Under the pieces are notes generated by a model, which did not search any database, was not told the DNA's origin, and saw only the letters and a program-made list of their open reading frames with translations. Positions 56,297 through 64,000 of a stretch of DNA of 64,000 nt are shown here, in pieces. The stretch's first letter is position 1. The number at the start of each line of letters is the position of its first letter. The stretch covers positions 29,658,642-29,722,641 of the forward strand of contig NC_089722.1 in the NCBI RefSeq assembly GCF_035083965.1. Direction: 5' to 3'. The position numbers and the translations under genes were made by a program. The stretch comes from Branchiostoma lanceolatum (lineage: Eukaryota; Chordata; Leptocardii; Amphioxiformes; Branchiostomatidae).

Positions 56297-57653
56297 GCGG
56301 TTTACATGTTATGTATCTTTTTTTTCAAGCCTAGAAAAAGTGATATTCTTCTAGATAGAACATCTAGCACATCAACCAAAAGACATCGACCATCAAAGTA
56401 GTATGTACTAAATACACTTACAGAAACAACATAGGCTTTTAAACTTGACAGTCTACAACAAAGTCGTCTTGGGTTAATGAACTTCAAAACAACAGATAAA
56501 TGCAGATACTTTAAAACAAAGACTGATAAATGGTTGAATTGTAAAATACATCTATCATATATCACTCCTCATATAAAGCAACCCAAAGCGTCTTCTTACA
56601 ATTTGTCTATCTATGTCATAAACCTTCACTCAGGAAAATGATTCACTTTAGAACCAAGAACTGCATGAACGACGCTTTCTTCCTTGTATGTTCCAATGAA
56701 ATAACACTACATGGAAAGAAACAAGTAAATAGGCTGATAATCTATAACGTTAGCAACTAGCACTATCGGCACCTACATACTAAATATGACGGCATGCTAC
56801 ATGACATCGCAATAACAAAATATGATACGTACGTAGTACATTAAAGTTACTGCAGTGGTACCTTATTATAACTTTACTGCCTTTTACTGAAGATAAAAGT
56901 CTGAAAACATTTCACAACACAATTTTTACAAACATGTCGAAGTTATAGAGATCAGTACATCAAGGACAATGGATATATCTTGGTTACATATGATGAATAT
57001 ACAACTGGCACATATATGTATGCCGCATATGACTCAAACGTGACTCAATGTACGTAGTAGTGTTGTGACATTCATTATTGAGGCGGCTCTAACCTCGTTC
57101 TTCTGAGAGGGCACACAGTATATGTAAAATCACGCGTTGCAGATATTACATTCAATTTTATCATTGAAGTATGTGGGAGAACGTGACGTTTGGAAGTATC
57201 ACGTTAATGGAAAGCGAGATTTAGATGCCTAAGTTTCAGACCACTTTGTGGTGGAAGGTGACTTCTCAGCATTTAATAGATTCTCAACGCCATCTGGCAA
57301 ATGGGTTGTGACTTGTGACAGTTTTAAGAGACGGAAATAACCAAGAAAAGGCACTCTAACATGCCAGAGCATAAGTCACCAATCTATGTAGGTATTTTAA
57401 CGTTATGGCTACACAGCTATCATTTGTGTAGACTTACGCCATAGACTGGTCGAATTTGATATTGTACAGGGTTCGCATGCTGGTGATCGGTGGATTGAGG
57501 GGGGAAAGTATAAGCCTCTGTGACATCAGAGAGGGAGGCATTGTGTATCTTATTTGTAACTATAAGCATTTCGCGAGTGGAAGCGATCGGGCTGAGCAAC
57601 TTTTAAACTTTTAGGTTAGCCATGTATTACCGCCCGGCAGCACTATTGCCGAG
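56297..57653 (-). other. Probable 3' UTR / 3' flank of the GPCR gene
   Basis: No further exon is recognisable after the GPCR stop codon on the - strand. The transcript end is not determined. Confidence 0.35.
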
Positions 57654-58439
57654 CTAGAAGCTTTTTGAAATAGGTGTGATATTTGCATCTACATCGTTAT
57701 GTACTGCCACAGAGTTAGTGCAACTATAGACATCTCTCAGAGACGTACTGTTGGTGATCCTACTGGTCTCGCCGAAAGGTTTGAGGAGGGCGTCTGGTTG
57801 TATCTCATTGATCTGTACGTCAGCTTCGTTCTGTGGCTCTACCTGGTCAGAGTCAACCGAATCACTTAAGTGAATAGTCGGGACCATAGAGACGATTGAG
57901 TTGGCTCTCACGTGAAGGCTTCGCCTAGTGGGGACTGAGGTGAAATGTAGTTTATTTCTCTGCACGACCTGATTCGTTGCGATGCCGGTAGGTTTTATGA
58001 TCGGCAGCATTGGATACGACTGTGCGGGGTTTGTGAAGCCAGGCTCCGCTTTAGTTCGGTGCACCCCCTTCCCGTGGATCTCCAGAGTGTTCCTGTACCG
58101 GACGAGCCAGCAGCGGGTGTTGGTTGTCTTCTGGAGGGTTACGGACTTGTTCTTGAAGCCGACCAGGCGGAGGAAGGCGCTGCGGAACTGTGTGGAGAAG
58201 AGCGTGTAGATGATGGGGTTGAGCGTGGAGTTGAGATACAACATGACGCGCAGGAACACCACCAGGATCAGGACGTCGTGCTGCCCGAAGGCGGCGATGT
58301 CTTCGCGAGGAGCGAGGATGAGCCAGAGCTGGACCACTCGGGATGGGAGGAGGGAGACAAAGAACACCACGACTACCGTCGCCATCATGTACACCACCCG
58401 GCGGCGCGACCGCTGGCGCTCAACAAGGCTGTCACTGGC
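57654..58439 (-). CDS. GPCR last exon: ICL3 end, TM6, TM7, C-tail
   Basis: Starts ASDSLVERQRSRRRVVYMMA after a TTCCGCAG acceptor in phase 0; 261 residues to TAG. TM6 is TVVVVFFVSLLPSRVVQLW. TM7 is VMLYLNSTLNPIIYTLF. The tail is rich in Ser/Thr and ends NITPISKSF. Confidence 0.93.
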   Translation of the reverse strand, partial: ASDSLVERQRSRRRVVYMMATVVVVFFVSLLPSRVVQLWLILAPREDIAAFGQHDVLILVVFLRVMLYLNSTLNPIIYTLFSTQFRSAFLRLVGFKNKSVTLQKTTNTRCWLVRYRNTLEIHGKGVHRTKAEPGFTNPAQSYPMLPIIKPTGIATNQVVQRNKLHFTSVPTRRSLHVRANSIVSMVPTIHLSDSVDSDQVEPQNEADVQINEIQPDALLKPFGETSRITNSTSLRDVYSCTNSVAVHNDVDANITPISKSF

Positions 58440-61400
58440 CTGCGGAACATACAATAGAATTATTCTTATTAATAAGATTAAAGACACATACATACAAAAC
58501 AACAAACAGAAACAAGATGGTAACGCACTTAAGTTGATATAGCTTATATAAGCGCTATATATGTAGAACTTATATAAGCACAAAGACTTTAATTCACCTG
58601 CGCAGAATTGCGCATTCTACCCTAAACAGAAAGAAGAGCTGTTAGAGTATTTTGTGTATCCAATTTTCTACACACCACACAACATTCTTTGTAGGCCACT
58701 TCAGCTTCATAAGCACTCAAAGCATATAAGCTGCTTTCAACTGTCTGGTCGTGGATAGGTGTTGATGATAACATCAATGCTTCTTGGTATGTCATTTTGT
58801 CGCTGGATGTGCCAAAACCGTCTCTTTGGAAAAATGAGAAAACGGTTAGTCTCATCTTGGTCATTGCTTATGACTGGCAGAAATGGGAATTCTTCAATCT
58901 CCAAGCAGATGTAAGGATGGGCTGGGTCTCAGTGTTGTACGCATGTTTTTGCAACACTTGGTGACTTTTGATTTTCTGGTACAAAACTATCTAGACTCCT
59001 TTTCAGGCCGTATGGTGAGCCATTCTACCTTTTTTTCTGCCTCCGGCACGTGTTAAAATTTTGTTGTTATCAATGTTTTGTGAATTACTTTTACTACGTG
59101 CAATTAACAGAATGAAATAAAATAAAACATAATGTAATGAAATAAGATTAGATATAATACGATGAGATAAAACGAAACGAAAAAACACAGAATATAATAG
59201 AAATTGATAAAATAAAATAAAATCATCGCCATTAACTCCTAAATGAAACACTGCGACTAAGCCGGATCCACACATCTGCTTGGAGACAATACATTTGCTA
59301 CATGTACCTCCTCGGAGTTCAGTCGGCAGGTCCCCATCATTTTCCGCCCAATGAGCGAGTACAGCACGCAGAGGAGGACGATGGGCACGACGAAGAACAG
59401 GACGGTGTTGGTCAGGACGTACGCAGTCTTCCACGCCTCGTCAATCTTCGTGTCGCACATGGTGATGGCAGTGTCGTTATGGTAGAACCTGGGGCAAAGA
59501 AATCAGAATATAATGTTTGAAACGTAAGGTGAAACAAGAACGTAACAGTTCTACCGGCACCTTCGTGTCGCACATGGTGATGGCAGTGTCGTTATGGTAG
59601 AACCTGGGGCAAAGAAATCAGAATATAATGTTTGAAACGTAAGGTGAAACAAGAACGTAACAGTTCTACCGGCACCTTCGTGTCGCACATGGTGATGGCA
59701 GTGTCGTTATGGTAGAACCTGGGGCAAAGAAATCAGGAAATAATTTTTGAGACGTAAGGTGAAACAAGAACGTAACAGTTCTACCGGCACCTTCGTGTCG
59801 CACATGGTGATGGCAGTGTCGTTATGGTAGAACCTGGGGCAAAGAAATCAGAAAATAATTTTTGAAACGTAAGGTGAAACAAGAACGTAACAGTTCTACC
59901 GGCACCTTCGTGTCGCACATGGTGATGGCAGTGTCGTTATGGTAGAACCTGGGGCAAAGAAATCAGGAAATAATTTTTGAGACGTAAGGTGAAACAAGAA
60001 CGTAACAGTTCTACCGGCACCTTCGTGTCGCACATGGTGATGGCAGTGTCGTTATGGTAGAACCTGGGGCAAAGAAATCAGGAAATAATTTTTGAGACGT
60101 AAGGTGAAACAAGAACGTAACAGTTCTACCGGCACCTTCGTGTCGCACATGGTGATGGCAGTGTCGTTATGGTAGAACCTGGGGCAAAGAAATCAGAAAA
60201 TAATGTTTGAAACGTAAGGTGAAACAAGAACGTAACAGTTCTACCGGCACCTTCGTGTCGCGCATGGTGATGGCAGTGTCGTTATGGTAGAACCTGGGGC
60301 AAAGAAATCAGAAAATAATGTTTGAAACGTAAGGTGAAACAAGAACGTAACAGTTCTACCGGCACCTTCGTGTCGCACATGGTGATGGCAGTGTCGTTAT
60401 GGTAGAACCTGGGGCAAAGAAATCAGAAAATAATGTTTGAAACGTAAGGTGAAACAAGAACGTAACAGTTCTACCGGCACCTTCGTGTCGCACATGGTGA
60501 TGGCAGTGTCGTTATGGTAGAACCTGGGGCAAAGAAATCAGGAAATAATTTTTGAGACGTAAGGTGAAACAAGAACGTAACAGTTCTACCGGCACCTTCG
60601 TGTCGCACATGGTGATGGCAGTGTCGTTATGGTAGAACCTGTGACAAAGAAGTCAGAAAATAATGTTTGAAACGTTTGAGACCATCATCATCATCACCAT
60701 TCACCACCACCATCATCATCATTCATCATCATCATCATCACCATTCACCACAATCATCATCATTCATCATCATCATCATCATCATCATTCATCATCATTC
60801 ATCATCATCAGTCATCCCCATCATCATCATTCATCACCATTCACCATCATCATCATTCATCATCATTCACCATCATCATCATTCTTCATCATTCATCATC
60901 ATCATCATCATCCGTTCATCATCATCATCATTCATCATCATCATCCGTTCATCATCATCATCCGTTCATCATCATCATCATTCATCATCATCATCCGTTC
61001 ATCATCATCATCCGTTCATCATCATCATCATCATCATCCGTTCATCATCATCTTCATTCATCATCATTCATCATCATTCATCATCATCATCATCATCATC
61101 ATCCGTTCATCATCATCATTCATCATCATCATCATCATCATCATCCGTTCATCATCATCATCATCATCATTCATCATCATCATCATTATCTTCGCCGCTT
61201 TCCAGTTCTTCCACTGAGGCGGGTCGTCAATGCTTTCTATTTTCTTTTGGCATGGCAGTGGAAGTGGCGCATTTGGCAGGGTTTCTATTTAGTCCCGTTT
61301 TCTTTATGTCACCAAGCCAAAACGGGACCAAATAGAAAGCCCAACAAAAACGCCTAAAAAACACGCCCAAAACCAGCCGGTGTCGAAAATCTGCTTTGAG

Positions 61401-61684
61401 AGTAGAACATGACACCATCACCACAACACAAATATTCTGTAAAAATTGAATTGTACATTTCAAGCACTTCAAAATTAAACAACATTCAAAAGCGGCTCCC
61501 CGGCGACTGGTTTACTGGAAACACTGCAGCTGTACTTAAGCTTATTGATCTCTAGATCCGATGATTGACAGGTGGGTCTTACGTCGTTAGCTCGGCGATG
61601 GACAACACTGGTGACCCCGCCAGCAGGGAGGTGACCCAGAGCAGGATCACCGCTCTCCACGTCCGACCGCTGGTGCACACAGAC
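57654..61684 (-). CDS. Rhodopsin-family peptide GPCR (TRH/ghrelin-receptor-like), TM4 to C-terminus, 5' part outside window
   Basis: Three - strand exons (61684-61583, 59488-59308, 58439-57654) join in frame (phases 2 and 0) to about 356 residues. TM4 is AVILLWVTSLLAGSPVL with the conserved Trp. ECL2 is FYHNDTAITMC with the conserved Cys and an N-glycosylation site (NDT). TM5 is VLFFVVPIVLLCVLYSLIGR, with Pro and Tyr in place. Next come the basic RQRSRRR before TM6, TM7 with the NSTLNPIIY motif, and helix 8 (FSTQFRSAFLRL). YLNS.(I/L)NP.IY and VLYSLIGRK recall TRH and growth-hormone-secretagogue/motilin receptors; subfamily placement is tentative. The C-tail is long (about 190 residues). TM6 has SLLP where most relatives have CWxP. 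TM1-TM3 and the DRY motif must lie beyond base 64000. It does not look like a QRFP receptor. Confidence 0.88.
59308..59488 (-). CDS. GPCR exon: ECL2 and TM5
   Basis: 181 nt. It enters in phase 2 after TTTGCCCCAG and exits in phase 0 at GAG/GTACAT. It begins FYHNDTAITMCDTKIDEAWK and ends GTCRLNSEE. Its first 43 nt and the acceptor are the source of the 115-bp tandem array directly upstream. Confidence 0.93.
59446..60667 (-). repeat. 115-bp tandem array of a splice acceptor plus exon start, 11 copies
   Basis: Units begin (as + strand CTTCGTGTCGCACATGG) at 59446, 59561, 59676, 59791, 59906, 60021, 60136, 60251, 60366, 60481 and 60596: exactly 115 bp apart. The first is the start of the real TM5 exon. 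On the - strand each unit is 72 nt ending in CCCCAG, then 43 nt of exon (GTTCTACCATAACGAC... to ...TGCGACACGAAG). In the ten extra copies the exon part is followed by GTGCCG, a donor-like sequence absent from the real exon. Copies differ at only a few positions; the most distant one (60596) is the most altered, with acceptor GTCACAG. Confidence 0.97.
60681..61195. repeat. Long (TCA)n-rich microsatellite
   Basis: About 515 bp of TCA triplets interrupted by ATTCA, CCGTTCA and CCATTCACC, showing higher-order repeats such as CCGTTCATCATCATCAT. It directly follows the 115-bp array in the same GPCR intron. Poly-His, -Ser and -Ile frames here are artefacts. Confidence 0.97.
61255..61415. mobile_element. 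Small palindromic element related to MITE family B
   Basis: GGTTTCTATTTAGTCCCGTTTT is mirrored by AAAACGGGACCAAATAGAAA; TTTGGC/GCCAAA and the AAAACACG, AAAACCAGC phrases resemble the element at 11919-12108. Confidence 0.55.
61583..61684 (-). CDS. GPCR exon: TM4
   Basis: 102 nt between a C-rich acceptor (CCCCCCCAG) and donor AC/GTAAGA. It reads SVCTSGRTWRAVILLWVTSL, then LAGSPVLSIAELT. The + strand frame over the same bases is a shadow. Upstream exons are not in the window. Confidence 0.88.
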
Positions 61685-61837
61685 CTGGGGGGGGGAGGTG
61701 GGTGGAGAGAAATCATTCAGACTGATGCAGTCATGGAATACCGAAAAAGGACAGAACGCAGGGAAGCAGTTTTTCTCTACAATATACTCTTACACATCAG
61801 GATCTTAGGTTGTCCTTTGTACATATAATACATTTGT

Positions 61838-61878
61838 GAGTGTGTGTGTTTATCTGTGTATGTATGTGTGTGTGTGTT

Positions 61879-61938
<60 letters not shown>
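61838..61938. repeat. (GT)n microsatellite
   Basis: About 100 bp of GT/TG dinucleotides with a few GTTT or TATG interruptions, just upstream of a complex-repeat fragment. Confidence 0.95.
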
Positions 61939-61940
<2 letters not shown>

Positions 61941-63780
61941 CAGAATAACTAAAGTAGCTGTCGTTGGATCTTCCCGATATGCTGTAGCAGGTGTCGGGAA
62001 AATTAAGGAAAATTTCGCTTCCTAGTAACTTCCTATGGTACTGCAGCAGACATTCAGGGTTTGATATCTCATATTCAGGACATACTACGGCCGTTTTTTT
62101 CAAGTTCTTTCTGCCTCCTTACTAAAATGGCAGGTGAACTTGAAAGATTATAGATTCAGACCTAGAGTATCTTATAAAAGTATTTCAAATAATTACTGGT
62201 CGGACTTAATAACGAGCCACAGCGGGACAGATAGCTCTTGTTTCATGTATTCTCTCGAGCAGTTTACCCGTCCCTGAGAGGGTTCGTCAGTCAGTTCGAT
62301 TATGAACTCCTAGTGACATCCTATGGTATTGCAGCAGACCTTCCGTGTTTGATATCTTATGTTCTAGACATACTACGGTCGAGATTTTTCAGTGGCAGAT
62401 AGCTCTTCTTACCTTCGACAGAAGGTAATGTTGTGGGTTCGGATTGGTGCAAGTTTTGGACAGGAATAACTCAACAATCCTCATTGTGTTGCGTGTTGAT
62501 ACATTTGATACATTTGACGCCAAGCGTCGGAAGCTGTTGCATTCGTTCGTATCTCGACTGTTCGTGTCAGAGAATCACATCATTAAGGCACTGCTCCGTT
62601 CGAAGGCCTTTCCGTCGAGTCCATTCTGGTGACTTTACTGCAAACTTGTCCGCACTCGCTCATTGTAAATGATTATTATCTTCGCCGTGTACTATAGTAC
62701 TCGGGGAAGATTATGTTTTTGGTTGAGCCAGCTGTTTGGTGGGTCTGTATGTATGTCAAGAGCATAACTCAAGAAACCTTTGACGAATCTTTATGATATT
62801 TGGTAGGTGTGTAGTGGCTGTGCAAAGGAAGGTCAAGTTCAAAAATCGTTCACCTGGCGTTTTCCAACAGTACTACAGTGGTCTTTTAATTTTTCTGTGT
62901 TTGTTTGTAGGCAAAAAAAGTGACGGAAACGTTGATGGATCTCAATGATTTTTGGTAGGTAGGAAGAGATTGTGGAAACGGAGGTCAAGTTTAAAAATGA
63001 TTTATCTGGCGCTTTCCTACAGTACTGCAGCAGGCTTTGTGTGTGTGAGAGTTTGTATGTCGCCAGCATAACTCGAGGAGCTATTGACGGTTATGCATGA
63101 TATTTAGTGGATAGTTAGGGGTGTCAAAGGGGAAGGTCAAGTTCGATAATGGGCCTCCTGGCGGGTATATGAGGTACTGCAGCAGAGCTTCAACGTTTGA
63201 GGCCAAATTTTCTGGAGGCGTCAGGTTCATGATTTTTAGGTAGTATATAGCGTCTGGGACGGCAAGTGAGTGGTGTGAATTATGGCCCCCTAGCTGCTCG
63301 TTTGGAACTGCAGTTGGCGTTTTTGTTAATACCTTTGGAGACGAATAACTTCAGCAGGGATTGACGGATTATCATAATTTATGGCATGTGGATAGTTTCG
63401 GTGATGCTTAACATAATTGAATACTTGTCATGCAAATAAGACGATAATTTGCATAATAAATGAGTAAAGTTTATTAATCCGCCAAAAGCTTGTAGTCGAA
63501 TTTCATGCAAGTGCTATGGTAATGATTTTGAAGTGGTGTATAGCTCTTGAGGCAGGGAGTAACTGATGCAAGTGTAGACCCCCTAGTGGCTTGCTTAGAA
63601 CTGCAGTGGGCCTTTTTGATGTTACCTTTGGAGGCGAATAACTCGGATAGGGTTTGTTGAATTTGCATTGTTTTAGACAGGTAGGTTATTGAGGTAATGA
63701 TTAACAAATAACGACGTAAGAAATTGTAATCAGGGGCTAATTAAGTGGTGAAATAGGCTTGTTCATAATTGTTACCTCTT
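61939..63780 (+). repeat. Complex 'TTCGCC' repeat fragments
   Basis: Two or more pieces. 61939-62410 has ACAGAATAACTAAAG, GGTACTGCAGCAGAC and GGTTTGATATCTCATATTC twice. 62684-63780 opens ATCTTCGCC, contains GGTCAAGTTCAAAAATCG, ACTCGAGGAGC, GGCCCCCTAGCTGC and GCAAATAAGACGATAATTTG, and is closest to the copy at 11068. I see no gene here; if the missing GPCR exons exist they lie beyond this block. Confidence 0.65.
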
Positions 63781-64000
63781 GTCGACCTATATCTAAGGAC
63801 AACACCTGCTTGTCAACAGAGCTGTGTAAAGAGATTGATGCTCTCTGGGGTGACCTCACTGCAACCGGCCAAATTACACTCCCGCTGTGAATGTAGCTAA
63901 AATAAACAAACACAGGACTGTGCGGGGCAAGTCAAAACAAACTTTGGACACAGCTTTTCTGGATTCACCATCATGTTTCAACTGCTCAAGTGTGTAAATA
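63781..64000. other. No feature recognised at right edge
   Basis: Non-coding by eye. No GPCR TM1-TM3 exon is visible on the - strand. Confidence 0.4.

Noticed and set aside
58059..58542. Open frames of 132 and 110 codons on the + strand
   Set aside because: Shadows of the GC-rich GPCR last exon on the - strand, which has clear TM6/TM7 motifs.
59446..60667. CRISPR-like array reading of the regular 115-bp repeat
   Set aside because: The whole 115-bp unit is repeated with no unique spacers, and the context is an animal gene intron.
60663..61335. Long + strand frames of 184 and 222 codons rich in His, Ser and Ile
   Set aside because: They are translations of the TCA microsatellite in different frames inside a GPCR intron on the other strand; no domain or splice support.
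57654..61684. Idea that the GPCR is the receptor for the QRFP peptide in the same window
   Set aside because: Its TM5 and TM7 sequences resemble TRH/ghrelin-type receptors rather than QRFPR/NPFF receptors, and proximity (41 kb) alone is not evidence.

Overview
The window is animal nuclear DNA: split genes with GT-AG introns, a eukaryotic tRNA-Leu, a secreted neuropeptide precursor, a rhodopsin-type GPCR, and many short inverted-repeat transposons, SINE-like elements and microsatellites. The peptide precursor ends in GGFTFRF-amide (QRFP/26RFa type), the phosphorylase kinase tail is of animal type, and the repeat landscape is dense. Together these suggest an invertebrate chordate, most likely amphioxus (Branchiostoma). 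That assignment is inference, not something the sequence proves.

Layout. (1) 2.9-7.0 kb, + strand: the last two coding exons of a phosphorylase kinase gamma subunit (PHKG). Its last visible intron holds a 3.2-kb fold-back element, which itself carries a nested 784-bp inverted-repeat transposon. A possible long 3' UTR runs to a poly(A) signal near 10.88 kb. (2) 11-12.5 kb: a copy of a recurrent complex repeat. (3) 13.65-13.73 kb, - strand: tRNA-Leu(UAG). (4) 14.6-14.72 kb: a cluster of factor-site matches, including a perfect RFX X-box. (5) 16.15-16.56 kb, - strand: the QRFP precursor in a single coding exon, with a possible upstream non-coding exon near 23.4 kb. (6) 17-28 kb: tandem repeats, small transposons, microsatellites and a LINE remnant; I recognise no gene. 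(7) 28.3-31.3 kb: a 3-kb internally repetitive element. (8) 31.96-51.21 kb, + strand: an 18-exon gene whose exons join into one 892-codon frame. It encodes a GH63-type glycoside hydrolase of the family that includes yeast YMR196W and bacterial glucosyl/mannosyl-glycerate hydrolases. (9) 57.65-61.68 kb, - strand: three exons covering TM4 to the C-terminus of a peptide-type GPCR (TRH/ghrelin-receptor-like). TM1-TM3 are not in the window.

The oddest structure is at 59.45-60.67 kb. The start of the GPCR TM5 exon, with its splice acceptor, is reiterated as an 11-copy, 115-bp tandem array. Every extra copy has an acceptor and a donor-like sequence around 43 nt of exon, so the array looks like a row of frameshifting decoy micro-exons. 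It is followed directly by about 500 bp of TCA-rich microsatellite.

PHKG (glycogen breakdown control) and the GH63-type enzyme both concern glucosides, and QRFP and the GPCR both concern peptide signalling. Nothing in the sequence shows that these neighbours are co-regulated; the genes are tens of kilobases apart and on mixed strands.
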